From Deltaproteobacteria bacterium GWA2_38_16 (GTDB lineage: Bacteria; Bdellovibrionota; JACOXK01; 2-02-FULL-40-11), in NCBI GenBank assembly GCA_001797335.1, contig MGPE01000005.1, forward strand, positions 186,001 through 250,000: a stretch of DNA of 64,000 nucleotides, in the 5' to 3' direction. The translations under genes were made by a program, and so were the position numbers. Shown here piece after piece: positions 23,868-36,026 of this stretch; position 1 is the stretch's first letter, and each line of letters opens with the position of its first letter. The notes beneath the pieces were generated by a model. That model made no database searches. It worked only from the letters and a program-made list of their open reading frames with translations, and was not told the origin of the DNA.

Positions 23868-26111
23868 ATGGTAAGACGGCTACTTTTAAGCATGGTTTTA
23901 GGATTATTTTTAATACCTATTTTTGGGAATGCTGATGAACCTTTTGTTTGGAAAGATCCACAAACTGTCTATACTTGGGATGATGCGTATTTATTCCAAT
24001 ACGCCCAAAAATTAAGTGAGCTCAAAAAAGATCGGCTTAAAGACCCCAAAAGAGTAAAAGCCCTCCAACTGGTTATCGAAGAACTAGGCATGCGGGGAAG
24101 ACGATTGGATAAAGATGACACATTTTATGCAAAGGCCATAGAGGCTTCTGGACTCCTCCATGAAAAAGCTGTTAAAGATGAGCCCTACCTTTATACGCAT
24201 ACAGGATCCATTCTTCATAATACGATGGAAAGAATAGCATCCGATATTAAACGTAAGCCACAATTGACCGCAGAAAATAAAGCACCCCTGATCAATTATT
24301 ACAAAGAATATGGTCAATCTAGAGGACAAAGTCGTGATGTTTTAGAAGCTACCCAGCAACTGGTTACCTTAGGGGATAAATCAGCAGCAGCTCAGATGTT
24401 TGAGCGATATGGGGAACATTTTGATATTCCTTCTGATCAGCAAGCTCAACGTGTTGTTCAGGCGATTAAAAAAGATCCCAGACTTTTTGAAATTGCTCAA
24501 CTGGCCATTGTTGAAGGAGAAGAGGAAGGTCATAAAACCTCTCCTTTAGAATATAGTTTATTTGAGTATACGAAGGCCGCTTCTTCCGACGATAAAAAAC
24601 TGTTAGCTCCGATTTGGCAAGAAGCTTTGTTGGTTACCAAAAAACCAGCCAATCAATATCAATGGGCTAATTATTTGTTAGAACAAAATGATCCTAAATC
24701 CATCGATGTGGTGTTTAATACGCATTTTAGAGACATGTATAGACCTGATCAAATAGATGAAAATAGAACTCGCCAATTTCAAAAAAAAGCTTTGGATAAT
24801 ATGGACCCTCCATCTGTCTTAGCGCTGGCGCAGCAGGACGCTCGAGTGATGACGGGGCCACAGGCGGCGGCTCCTTTTGAACCAAAAGAAGGAACTTTAA
24901 CGGCAGATCAATTTCAAATGATTGCTCAACATTTACGAGAGAAAGGGAAAAATGAGGTTGCTCGAGAAGCTGCTAAAAAATCGCTTTTAGCAACTCCTCA
25001 AGGGGGAGTGATGTATTCTAATAATGCTTCTTTGGGGATTTTAATAGATTTAGCACGTGAAAACGATTTGGAAGCTCAAAGAATTTTAACGGAGAGTTTT
25101 TCAAATCCTAAAACAACTTTAAATGATCGTGATCGAATTTTTATGCTTCAAGATATGGGTCAAGCTCAAGACTCTAGATTTAAATCATTCTTTTTAAGGG
25201 CATTTACTGATATTGATGCTCCTTTGCCTATAGATCTTACTCGAACGGTCTTGAAAGAGATAAAGTCAGAAGGCACAGTAGATTCTGTCATCCGTCAATT
25301 ATCAGAAAAACTTTCTCAAGCTAACGATAGAGAAAAAGAAAAAATTTTGGGTGGAAAACTCATGAGTTTAGGAACCTTAGATCTGGAAGGTTATCGAGCA
25401 GTACTGAGGCCTGTATTTATGGATATGGCATTGAGGAGAAGTGCTTTTTCTAATCTTATTAGAGAAAGAGAAAAACTTAAAGAGAGTACTGAAGCATTGA
25501 AAAACTTTGATAACAGCTATAAGCAAGAATTTAAAGATATTCTTCGAAATCCTAGTAACGAGGAGTTGGCTTTAGATGTTCTTAACTATTTTAAAGGGGA
25601 GGGAGATAATTCTATTGTAGAAGATTTAAATGTAGCAGCTCAGACGATGGTTCAAGATTCTCAGATGAGAAAAAAGGCATTAAGTTGTGGAAAAGGATCC
25701 TACTCCTATCAGCTGCCCTCGGCACTCATTGAATTAAGCTCTCCCAGTGATGAACAGTCCGCACTGTCTTTAGTATCGTTATTTAAAGAAGGAGCTAAAA
25801 CATCTTGCCCCAGAGGAGATCTTAATCAATGGCTCTCAGATATTGAAAAAGGATTTGGGCATTTTGAGGAAGGAGTTCAAGCCAAGATCGTGGTACAGTT
25901 GGAAGAAGCAACAAAGGATGAAAGTTTAAGCTCCACGGTTCGAGAGAGATTAACTTTGGCCGCCAAAAATCTGAAACCCAAAGAAGAAGTTGCTGAAACA
26001 TGTCCTGTGAACGCTTCAGAAGAAATGGTTGATATAAGAGTTCCTAAAGCTCTGTTGGGGGATGCACAAAAATTGGCAGAATATATAATAAATCAGGAAA
26101 AAAATAAATAA
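23868..26111 (+). CDS. Large secreted alpha-helical protein, unknown function
   Basis: 747 aa with a clear Sec signal peptide (MVRRLLLSMVLGLFLIPIFG, then NADEP) and a strong site GGGAGGAA before the ATG. The rest is charged, Ala/Leu/Lys/Glu-rich and helical, looking like a solenoid of TPR- or HEAT-like repeats. Few Cys: two near residues 604 and 645 and one near the C-terminus. No catalytic motif was recognised. Presumably periplasmic and used for protein contacts (inference). The gene stands alone; the next gene converges on it. Confidence 0.75.
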   Translation: MVRRLLLSMVLGLFLIPIFGNADEPFVWKDPQTVYTWDDAYLFQYAQKLSELKKDRLKDPKRVKALQLVIEELGMRGRRLDKDDTFYAKAIEASGLLHEKAVKDEPYLYTHTGSILHNTMERIASDIKRKPQLTAENKAPLINYYKEYGQSRGQSRDVLEATQQLVTLGDKSAAAQMFERYGEHFDIPSDQQAQRVVQAIKKDPRLFEIAQLAIVEGEEEGHKTSPLEYSLFEYTKAASSDDKKLLAPIWQEALLVTKKPANQYQWANYLLEQNDPKSIDVVFNTHFRDMYRPDQIDENRTRQFQKKALDNMDPPSVLALAQQDARVMTGPQAAAPFEPKEGTLTADQFQMIAQHLREKGKNEVAREAAKKSLLATPQGGVMYSNNASLGILIDLARENDLEAQRILTESFSNPKTTLNDRDRIFMLQDMGQAQDSRFKSFFLRAFTDIDAPLPIDLTRTVLKEIKSEGTVDSVIRQLSEKLSQANDREKEKILGGKLMSLGTLDLEGYRAVLRPVFMDMALRRSAFSNLIREREKLKESTEALKNFDNSYKQEFKDILRNPSNEELALDVLNYFKGEGDNSIVEDLNVAAQTMVQDSQMRKKALSCGKGSYSYQLPSALIELSSPSDEQSALSLVSLFKEGAKTSCPRGDLNQWLSDIEKGFGHFEEGVQAKIVVQLEEATKDESLSSTVRERLTLAAKNLKPKEEVAETCPVNASEEMVDIRVPKALLGDAQKLAEYIINQEKNK

Positions 26112-26129
26112 TCGAGCTTTGCGCAAGCG

Positions 26130-27197
26130 TTAAAGATTTTCTACCCAGCGTTGGAAAGAGGCTGAGCAGGCTTCACAATACGTGGAGAACACTTCTGGAT
26201 TATTCATGAGACAAGATCTGTTTTTTCCAATAGAACCCACGTTAGGAGAAAAAGAGGCGTGGCGTAATTTAAAAGACGGATTTTTTCCCTCGTATTCGTC
26301 ACATACTCCCAATACTAAATGAGAAAATTCATGAACCAAAATACGGGAAGAAACAGCTTTGCTGATAACGGCATAATTTCCATAGTAAGCTACTCCTGAG
26401 GGAGTGTTTGAATTGGTAACCACGATGATGGCATCCATATGAGGACCTGCGGTTTCTAAAATCTTGGATTGATCAAAACTCCAAATCATTCCATTTAATT
26501 TAAAAGAATCGTAAGAGGTTTTATTTTCTTCCCAAAAACTGTGAATTCCGGAATGAGTAGAAAACACATCGGATCTAAAAAGTGAAAATTTCTCTCGATG
26601 GGGAGAAATAAGGGGATGATTTAAAAATCCTTGAGCAAAAGTAGAAATATGTTGAGTATAATCTTCTTTTTCATCCAAGGTAAAGCCTTCCCCTAAAAAA
26701 AGGATATTAAAGTGGGATTGGGTACCTCTAAAAATTTCGGTATGCTGCAAAGAAGAAGGCTCTTCTTCTTCTCCTCCTCCTCCTCCTCCTCCTCCTCCTC
26801 TTGGCTGAATATTGTCTAGAGTTTGAGAGTGAACGAGTGAAAATGTTTCAGACTCTTTTTCTCTTTGAAAAAGTGAAAAAGAAACATTTTCCCCTTGCTC
26901 TGGAACGTAGAGACTAAATGTTTGAGCTTTAACTCGCGGAGGAAAAGAGAGATTAAAACTAGTGTGAAAATTTCCAAATTCAATTTTAAAATCTCCCAAA
27001 TCTTCAGTTCCTTTTTGAAGAAGATACGGGGTATTGAGTAAGCGGGTTACTTTTTCTATTGAAAAATGAGCTTTCACGGAATCCTCATCTTCCCACTGGA
27101 TGAGAAGATTAATTTGAAGTGTATTTTCCCCCCAAGCCATCCCATAAGTCATTAAAGTGAGCAGGGCTAATATTGTAAAAAACTTCTTCGGTTTCAT
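26130..27197 (-). CDS. Secreted zinc metallopeptidase, M64 (IgA peptidase)-like
   Basis: 355 aa with signal peptide (MKPKKFFTILALLTLMTYGM). The N-terminal beta-rich region (25-130) is followed by a low-complexity linker of nine Gly and four Glu, then the peptidase: an early FNILFLGEGFTLDEKEDY, typical of M64, and the zinc site HEFSHLVLGVCDEYEG (HExxH with a downstream Asp/Glu). The tail holds several Cys (CLMNN, YCEAC) that may form disulfides. Target unknown. The linker is encoded by a trinucleotide microsatellite, so its length may vary between strains. Confidence 0.78.
   Translation of the reverse strand: MKPKKFFTILALLTLMTYGMAWGENTLQINLLIQWEDEDSVKAHFSIEKVTRLLNTPYLLQKGTEDLGDFKIEFGNFHTSFNLSFPPRVKAQTFSLYVPEQGENVSFSLFQREKESETFSLVHSQTLDNIQPRGGGGGGGGGEEEEPSSLQHTEIFRGTQSHFNILFLGEGFTLDEKEDYTQHISTFAQGFLNHPLISPHREKFSLFRSDVFSTHSGIHSFWEENKTSYDSFKLNGMIWSFDQSKILETAGPHMDAIIVVTNSNTPSGVAYYGNYAVISKAVSSRILVHEFSHLVLGVCDEYEGKNPSFKLRHASFSPNVGSIGKNRSCLMNNPEVFSTYCEACSASFQRWVENL
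26761..26800. repeat. Trinucleotide microsatellite encoding the Gly/Glu linker
   Basis: TCT units followed by nine CTC units (plus-strand reading). On the minus strand these are GGA and GAA/GAG codons giving poly-Gly then poly-Glu. Slippage changes the linker length in steps of one residue without a frameshift. Confidence 0.85.
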
Positions 27198-27321
27198 GGG
27201 TTTGCCACAATTGCAATAAGAATGCCATTCTAACCTATTGAAATCATTTGTTTTTATAATATTCTTTTTGCCTATTTTTTAGCTATTGTTTAGACCTTGG
27301 ACAGCCGATAAGTAGAGTAAG

Positions 27322-28719
27322 ATGAAAATCTTTAAGCGCTGCCTATTTATTCTTTTGGATGGTTCTAGACCAGATGTTTTGGGTGAGCTTTTATCAGCCG
27401 GTAGAATGCCTAATTTTTTTGATGTTTTTGTAAAGCAGGGAACTTTTACCAGAGCTACTTCTGTATTTCCTTCAACAACGGGACCAGCGTATCTTCCCTA
27501 TTTAACAGGTTTTTATCCGGGGCATTGCAATGTGCCGGGTATTCGTTGGTTTGACAGAAAAGCCTTTAAAGCCAGAAGTTATGTGGGCTATGAAAGTTAC
27601 CTTTTTAATCACGATATTTCGCGTGACGTCCAAACGCTTTTTGAGCACGTAAAGCGTCCCATGAATATTTTTAGCCCGGTGAGCCGAGGAGTTGGGTTTT
27701 GGGGAAATCGAACCCGAATGATGCGGAGTCTTTATGCTCTCTATGCCCATTTTACTCAAAACTGGAGATTTGTTGATCGATGTATTGGCTATGAAACACG
27801 ATCGGCCTTAAATGATAATCCCGATTTTTTATTTACTGCTTTTCCAGGGGTGGATGAAATGACTCATCGGACAGATCCTTTTTCTGAAGAAGTCATTAAA
27901 ACATATTTACAGTTTGATCAAGAACTTGGAAAAATTATGGATCAATTAGAAAAACAAAAAATGGTAGATGATACACTCTGTGTTTTAGCCAGTGATCATG
28001 GATTGTCTGCGACACACACGCATTTAGACTTGGTCGAGCTTATGAATGAAGCAGGTTTTGATACCTTTTTCTATCCGAAAGTTTTTTGGCCGAAAGTATT
28101 TAAACAAAAATTTGATTTAGCCATTATGCAGTCTGGCAATGCCATGGCACATTTATATCTCAAGAATGGGCATGGATGGGAACGGCGAAATGATAGCCAT
28201 GAATGTGAAAAACTCATAGAAATTTTGGTACGAAGACCCGAAATATCATGGATAGCTTCTCAAGATTCAGACGGAAAAATTTATGTGAGGAGTAAAGAAG
28301 GAGAAGGATGGATCATGGAAGAGCATGGAAAAATACTTTATACCAGTCGGGGGCAGGATCCTTTGCAATTTAAAAAAATAAAAATGGTCATGACCCCTCA
28401 AGAAAGTTTAGAATTATCATTTGATCAGCTCTATCCCGATGCTTTTGTTCAGCTCTTGCAGCTTTTTAAATCAGAGCGCACAGGGGATGTGGTGATTAAT
28501 GCCGCCCCAGGATATGATTTAAGGCTCCATTATGAATGGCCGGAACATTTTTCTTCCCATGGGTCTTTAATTCAAGAGCATATGCATGTGCCGCTGGCAT
28601 TTTCCTATCCCATAGAACTCAATCGAAAAATTAGATCTGTTGATGTTTTCCCTACCTTGTTAAAGCTATTGGGCTTATCTCAAGAAAAAGAGTGCGATGG
28701 ATTGGCCCTGGTAGCGTAG
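27322..28719 (+). CDS. Type I phosphodiesterase/nucleotide pyrophosphatase-family protein
   Basis: 465 aa, alkaline-phosphatase superfamily. Metal and catalytic motifs in order: LLDGSRPDV (first Asp), the FPSTTGPAYLPYLTG nucleophile segment (Thr), PGVDEMTH (Asp/His), and ASDHGLSATHTH (Asp/His pair). No Sec signal; the start (MKIFKRCLFILLDGSRPD) is the first strand itself, so it is probably cytoplasmic. Members act on phosphodiesters, pyrophosphates or phosphonates; the substrate is unknown. The MlaC-like gene follows after 40 nt. Confidence 0.85.
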   Translation: MKIFKRCLFILLDGSRPDVLGELLSAGRMPNFFDVFVKQGTFTRATSVFPSTTGPAYLPYLTGFYPGHCNVPGIRWFDRKAFKARSYVGYESYLFNHDISRDVQTLFEHVKRPMNIFSPVSRGVGFWGNRTRMMRSLYALYAHFTQNWRFVDRCIGYETRSALNDNPDFLFTAFPGVDEMTHRTDPFSEEVIKTYLQFDQELGKIMDQLEKQKMVDDTLCVLASDHGLSATHTHLDLVELMNEAGFDTFFYPKVFWPKVFKQKFDLAIMQSGNAMAHLYLKNGHGWERRNDSHECEKLIEILVRRPEISWIASQDSDGKIYVRSKEGEGWIMEEHGKILYTSRGQDPLQFKKIKMVMTPQESLELSFDQLYPDAFVQLLQLFKSERTGDVVINAAPGYDLRLHYEWPEHFSSHGSLIQEHMHVPLAFSYPIELNRKIRSVDVFPTLLKLLGLSQEKECDGLALVA

Positions 28720-28759
28720 GCTCTTTACATTTAAAGACTATTTTTGGTACACTTTAAAA

Positions 28760-29437
28760 ATGAGGATGCGTCCGTGGATTCTAATAGGATATGCCGTTAC
28801 ATTTTTAAGTGTATTATTTTTTGTATATACGGCCAACACGGAACAAAGTGATCCCGCCAAAACTATTTCAGAGCTTGTGTCTCTTATTTCTAAGAATATG
28901 GTAAGCGATACTAAAATGAAAGACGTGGCCTCTAAAGATAAAAAAATTTTTGAAGAATATCGGACTGCTAATCAAAAGTTCCATAAAAAAATAGCTGAGT
29001 TTATTGATTTTGAAAAATTAGGGACAGATTCAATGCCCAAAAAATGGCAAGATAAATACTGGAGCATTAGCTCAGGCGAGAAAAAGAAATTTTTAGCCTT
29101 ATTGCAAACGTTAATTGAAGAAATCGTATATCCCAGAGGGAAAGATTTTTTTGAGAATGTAAAAATTGTGTACCACAAACCAAAATATTCTTCTGATCAA
29201 AAGCAAGTGGATTTGCGTTGTACCGTTCACGTTGAAAAAAAGGAAGTAGAGCTTCTCTATCGATTGATTCGACGTGGCACACAGTGGAAAATTTTTGATG
29301 TGAATATTGAAGGAGAATGGTGGACCGATAGTTTTAAAAATCAATTTAATCATATCATCACGACAAAATCTTATGATGAACTTATTTCTGCCATGAAGAA
29401 AAAATTAGGAAACGTTCAAGCCGGTACAAGTTTTTGA
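28760..29437 (+). CDS. MlaC/Ttg2D-family phospholipid-binding protein
   Basis: 225 aa with an N-terminal hydrophobic segment (WILIGYAVTFLSVLFFVYTA) that is a membrane anchor or signal. The pattern IAEFIDFEKLGTDSMPKKW, then YPRGKDFFENVKIVY and a final IEGEWWTDSFKNQFNHII, matches MlaC, the periplasmic shuttle of lipid between outer and inner membrane. No mlaD, mlaE or mlaF gene is nearby. The stop overlaps the TTG start of the next gene, so the two may be co-translated, although no functional link is known. Confidence 0.82.
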   Translation: MRMRPWILIGYAVTFLSVLFFVYTANTEQSDPAKTISELVSLISKNMVSDTKMKDVASKDKKIFEEYRTANQKFHKKIAEFIDFEKLGTDSMPKKWQDKYWSISSGEKKKFLALLQTLIEEIVYPRGKDFFENVKIVYHKPKYSSDQKQVDLRCTVHVEKKEVELLYRLIRRGTQWKIFDVNIEGEWWTDSFKNQFNHIITTKSYDELISAMKKKLGNVQAGTSF

Positions 29438-30285
29438 ATTTTAAGCATAAAAGAATTACCATTTTGGGATATGGCTCGCAAGGACGAGCGCAAGCACTGA
29501 ATTTAAAAGAAAGTGGCTGTAATGTGGTGGTCGGATTAAGGCTCGAGAGCTCTTCTTTTAAAAAAGCCAAAAAAGATCATATCTCTGCTTTACCCATTTC
29601 AGAAGCGATCCAGGATACTCATCTCATTTGTTTTTTAATTTCCGATGAATTTCAAGGGAAGGTATATGACCAATATGTTAAACCAGCGTTAAAGCCTGGA
29701 ATGACATTGGTTTTTGCGCATGGATTTAGTGTTGTTTTTAAACTTATTCCTAAATTTCCTCCTTTTATCGATATCGTTTTAATAGCACCAAAGGTATCTG
29801 GAATGCAGTTGAGAAACTCATATCTTAAAAAAGAAGATGTGACTTCTTTGGCATCAGTTTATCAAAATGCTTCAGGAAAGGCCTGGGAGGTAGCCAAAGC
29901 CTATAGTAAGGCCATAGGATGTCAGAACATGATCAAAAGTACGTTTCGAGAAGAAACCATTTCAAACCTTTTTGGAGAGCAAACAGTGAAATGTGGAGGG
30001 GTTTTAGATCTCATGAAATTATCCTATGAGACATTGGTAAAAGCAGGGATTTCACCAAAAGTGGCTTTTATTGAATGTATCCAAGGGATGAAATCGATGA
30101 TTGATCTTGTTGAAACACAGTCCTTTAAAGGGCTTCAAAAATTCATAAGTCCTATTGCCTATTATGGAGGAATAAGCCGGGGCAGACGTTTGGTGAATGA
30201 AGCTCAAAAGAAAGAACTTAAAAATATTTTAAAAGAAATTAAATCAGGACAGTTTGCCAAAGAGTGGATGAGTAAGAATTCTTAA
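29434..30285 (+). CDS. Ketol-acid reductoisomerase homologue with altered metal site
   Basis: 283 aa from a TTG start that overlaps the previous stop. The NADPH fold (ITILGYGSQGRAQALNL), the AHGF His segment and the FGEQ helix place it in the IlvC family. But the two-metal site is incomplete: counted against class I enzymes (offset 12), Asp190 is N178 and Glu230 is G218, while E182 and E214 remain. The conserved PGH is SGM, and the C-terminus is about 40 residues short. It is therefore probably not a standard branched-chain biosynthesis enzyme; it may act on another substrate, perhaps as an NAD(P)-dependent reductase or in a binding role. Confidence 0.8.
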   Translation: MNFKHKRITILGYGSQGRAQALNLKESGCNVVVGLRLESSSFKKAKKDHISALPISEAIQDTHLICFLISDEFQGKVYDQYVKPALKPGMTLVFAHGFSVVFKLIPKFPPFIDIVLIAPKVSGMQLRNSYLKKEDVTSLASVYQNASGKAWEVAKAYSKAIGCQNMIKSTFREETISNLFGEQTVKCGGVLDLMKLSYETLVKAGISPKVAFIECIQGMKSMIDLVETQSFKGLQKFISPIAYYGGISRGRRLVNEAQKKELKNILKEIKSGQFAKEWMSKNS

Positions 30286-30503
30286 AGAATAGCCTCTACA
30301 TCTTCATAACCGTAAGCGGCATCTTCACCCTCAGAATTTTCGGGTTTAGAATTCTCCATTAAACTTCTTTTGGCAGATTGATACTGCTCTAAAAGCAACA
30401 GCGCCTCTTGACGGAGATTGTGATCAGAAATGTATTTATAGAAATATTTAATGACCGATTGGTTTTTAAAATTCTTTATCTGTGTATGACTTAAGGACTG
30501 CAT
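30282..30503 (-). CDS. Small acidic-tailed hypothetical protein
   Basis: 73 aa. The helical first part (QIKNFKNQSVIKYFYKYISD) is followed by a Gln/Leu helix and an acidic tail (ENSEGEDAAYGYEDVE). GAGAAAA precedes the ATG. It converges with the reductoisomerase-like gene with 4 nt of overlap and diverges from the aminotransferase gene. No family recognised; the base composition looks coding, but a chance frame is possible. Confidence 0.45.
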   Translation of the reverse strand: MQSLSHTQIKNFKNQSVIKYFYKYISDHNLRQEALLLLEQYQSAKRSLMENSKPENSEGEDAAYGYEDVEAIL

Positions 30504-30619
30504 GAAGTTTTCTCAATATATGCTATTTTTGCCTAAAAATCAAGCAATTTTTTATTATTCTGCATAGCAGGCTGGATCCATTTGACTTTTTACGCACCTT
30601 GTCATAACTTCTTTTTGAA

Positions 30620-31752
30620 ATGACACCTCGTCTTTTTACCCCAGGTCCAGTTCCGATTTTACCCAAAGCATTAGAGGTCATGTCTCATCCCATTATTCAT
30701 CATAGATCTACTGATTTTATTCAGGTTTTTTCTGAAGTTAGAGAAGGGCTTAAATATCTTTTTGATACCCAAGAAGAGATCCTCATTCTTTCTTCTTCGG
30801 GGACTGGAGCCATGGAGGGTACCGTTCTTAATCTTTGTTCCCCAGGAGATGAAGTCATTGTTGTAAGAGCTGGAAAATTTGGAGAACGGTGGGGGCAAAT
30901 TGCCCAAACGTATGGACTTAAAGTCATCCCTTTAGATATAAGCTGGGGAGAAGCTCCCACAGGTGCTCAAATTGAAGCGCTGATTAAAAAATATCCAACG
31001 GTAAAAGCGATTTTTTTACAGGCATGTGAAACATCAACAGGCGTTGATTTCCCCATTGAAGAAATTGCGCGGTTTACGCGTACCCAAGATCTTTTATTGG
31101 TGGTCGATGCCATTAGTTATTTGGGTGTGTCTCCCTTAAAAATGGATGAATGGGGAATAGATGTGGTGGTGACGGGTTCTCAAAAGGGGCTCATGCTTCC
31201 TCCGGGGCTATCCTTTGTGGCGCTCTCAAAAAGAGCTTGGGCGAGACAAAAAACATCTACACTTCCAAAATATTATTTTAATTTTTCAAAAGAATTAAAA
31301 GCGGTTTTAGAAAATCAAACAGCATATACCCCAGCTATTTCTTTGATTTTGGGATTACGAGAAGTTTTAAAATATTATAAGGCAGAAGGGAAAGAAACTA
31401 TTTTCCGTCGGCATAAAAAATATGCCCAGGCCATGAGAGAAGCTGTGAAAGCGTTGAATTTGGAACTCTTCGCAAAAAATCCCAGCAATAGTTTGGTTTC
31501 TATTTGTGTGCCCCAGGGAGTAGATGGGAAAAAAATTATAACGTTATTGAGAGATGAATATCAAATGACAATCATTGGGGGCCAAGATCAATTAAAAGGA
31601 AAAATTATTCGCATTGGATGCATGGGATATGTGGGAGCTCAAGATCTTATTTCTGTATTTGAAGCGTTAGAAAAAGTATTAAAAACGTTAGGAGCCAATA
31701 TTCCTGTTGGCAAAGGGGTTGAAAAATTAAAAGCAGTGTTAGGAAAAGAGCG

Positions 31753-31756
<4 letters not shown>
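30620..31756 (+). CDS. Class V aminotransferase, serine-pathway type
   Basis: 378 aa, PLP-dependent, alanine-glyoxylate/serine-pyruvate aminotransferase family. Motifs: LFTPGPVPILP at the N-terminus, SSSGTGAMEGTV (PLP phosphate), VVDAISYLG (Asp contacting the PLP ring) and the Lys Schiff base in TGSQKGLMLPPG. It overlaps serA by 4 nt, so it is probably the enzyme that aminates 3-phosphohydroxypyruvate in this organism, as this family does in some lineages lacking serC. The pairing is seen; the substrate is inferred. Confidence 0.87.
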
Positions 31757-34668
<2,912 letters not shown>

Positions 34669-34681
34669 ATTTGTTTTTTAT

Positions 34682-34754
34682 GGGCCGTTAGCTCAGTTGG
34701 TAGAGCATCTCACTTTTAATGAGAGGGTCGATGGTTCGAGTCCATCACGGCTCA
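34682..34754 (+). tRNA. tRNA-Lys (TTT)
   Basis: The acceptor arm pairs GGGCCGT with ACGGCTC (one G-T pair), the D arm is GCTCAGTTGGTAGAGC, the anticodon loop ACTTTTAAT region gives anticodon TTT, and the T arm contains GGTTCGAGTCC. The discriminator is A754 and no CCA is encoded. The next tRNA starts 6 bases later. Confidence 0.95.
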
Positions 34755-34759
34755 CATGT

Positions 34760-34834
34760 GTCCCCATCGTCTAGTCCGGTCTAGGACACCTCCCTTTCAC
34801 GGAGGTGACCCGGGTTCAAATCCCGGTGGGGACG
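34760..34834 (+). tRNA. tRNA-Glu (TTC)
   Basis: The acceptor arm pairs GTCCCCA with TGGGGAC. The anticodon stem CCTCC/GGAGG encloses CTTTCAC (anticodon TTC), and the T arm is CCGGGTTCAAATCCCGG. The discriminator is G834, with no encoded CCA. The stop codon of the convergent small membrane protein begins on the very next base. Confidence 0.96.
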
Positions 34835-35200
34835 CTATTTTTCTATTGTGTAGTTAAATAATCCTTCTTCTGAAGTTTCTTGGATCAGCTCTAGCTTGAA
34901 TGAGAAAATTTTTCTAAAATGCTGGAGCCATTTAAATGTTTTTTGTTTAGTGACGACAACTAAAAGTTGACGTTGGAATAGAAAAGAAAAAATGATAAAA
35001 AGAAAAACATATATTTTAAAAAAAAGTGGATTTAAGGGCTTTACAGGGATTTGTGGATTTTGATTAAGAAGATGCCTAAGCTCAGATGATAGGGTGCCTT
35101 TTATCACAATAAAAGGGCTATGGCCTTGTTTAAGCAGGTCACCTGCGTATTTTTTAAGCCCAGCCCAACCCACTTCTGACAGTAATAATGCATTAAACAT
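34835..35200 (-). CDS. Hypothetical protein with one central membrane helix
   Basis: 121 aa. A soluble N-terminal part (GWAGLKKYAGDLLKQGHSPF) is followed by one strong hydrophobic helix (FFKIYVFLFIIFSFLF) and a basic, then mixed C-terminus resembling a small domain (LELIQETSEEGLFNYTI). It overlaps the upstream glycosyltransferase-like gene by 8 nt, which supports a real, co-translated gene. I do not recognise the family. The class I methyltransferase tail is a weak alternative reading. Confidence 0.5.
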   Translation of the reverse strand: MFNALLLSEVGWAGLKKYAGDLLKQGHSPFIVIKGTLSSELRHLLNQNPQIPVKPLNPLFFKIYVFLFIIFSFLFQRQLLVVVTKQKTFKWLQHFRKIFSFKLELIQETSEEGLFNYTIEK

Positions 35201-36017
35201 ATTCTAAAATAGTATTGAGGCGATTTAAATAAGTATGCTTTTCTAGGACCAATTGTTGGCCTGCCTGTGCAATACTTTTGCGTTCCTCGTCATGTTTTAA
35301 ATAGTAATCAATAAGATCATATGAATGTTGAATGGAATCATACATCACTAAGTGTTTTTTATTTTCAAACAGAGCAGAAATATTTTCGGGTATATTGGTG
35401 TTGGTTAGCGTTAAGCATCCGCCAGCCATGGATTCAAAGATCCTCATTACTAAAATGGGCTGAAAATTAAATCCGAGTTTTGCTTGACCATAGATGGTTG
35501 CCATTTTTGTATGATGAGCAGGTCCAATATAGGAGTTTGGATATCGTTCTCTTAAAAGGTCTAAAATAAATTTTCGAGGAATTCCTCCATCTGTTCCAAT
35601 AAATGCAATATCATATTTTGTGCTTAAAGGGTGAGGGGGGGTGTGAATATCTTCGTCGCATGCGAACGGCAGCCAAAAAATTTTTTTTCTTGGAAATTTA
35701 TTTTTTAAAGTTGAATACCCCACGTGTGATGCAGCTCCAATGATATCGAATTGTGGAATAAGTTTTAAAATATGTTTATATGCATTTTTTAAATGGGTGT
35801 CATGTACGGTTAAAACACTGGGATGTAAACTTGAAGGCATGCGGTATTTCCAATAATCGTCATCAATTTTTAAATATAAGTCATATTGGTTTGGGATGTT
35901 TCCAAAATCGGTGGTATTAAAATGGGTGACCAAATGCCCTTGTTTTTTACAGGCTTTTTCATAGTAAATACCCGTGGTATCGGGTCTTGTTTTATTAAAA
36001 ATAAGAGCAATTTTCAT
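35193..36017 (-). CDS. CgeB-like glycosyltransferase
   Basis: 274 aa, GT-B type. KIALIFNKTRPDTTGIYYEK begins the N-terminal domain; the C-terminal half has YDIAFIGTDGG, then GFNFQPILVMRIFESMAGGCLTL, whose Glu-x-Met-A-x-G pattern is the sugar-nucleotide binding region of the spore-maturation CgeB/DUF3880-linked glycosyltransferases. It probably adds a sugar to surface polysaccharide or lipid. It is second in a leftward group after the epimerase gene (gap 9 nt). Confidence 0.75.
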   Translation of the reverse strand: MKIALIFNKTRPDTTGIYYEKACKKQGHLVTHFNTTDFGNIPNQYDLYLKIDDDYWKYRMPSSLHPSVLTVHDTHLKNAYKHILKLIPQFDIIGAASHVGYSTLKNKFPRKKIFWLPFACDEDIHTPPHPLSTKYDIAFIGTDGGIPRKFILDLLRERYPNSYIGPAHHTKMATIYGQAKLGFNFQPILVMRIFESMAGGCLTLTNTNIPENISALFENKKHLVMYDSIQHSYDLIDYYLKHDEERKSIAQAGQQLVLEKHTYLNRLNTILEYV

Positions 36018-36026
36018 ACGGGAGAT

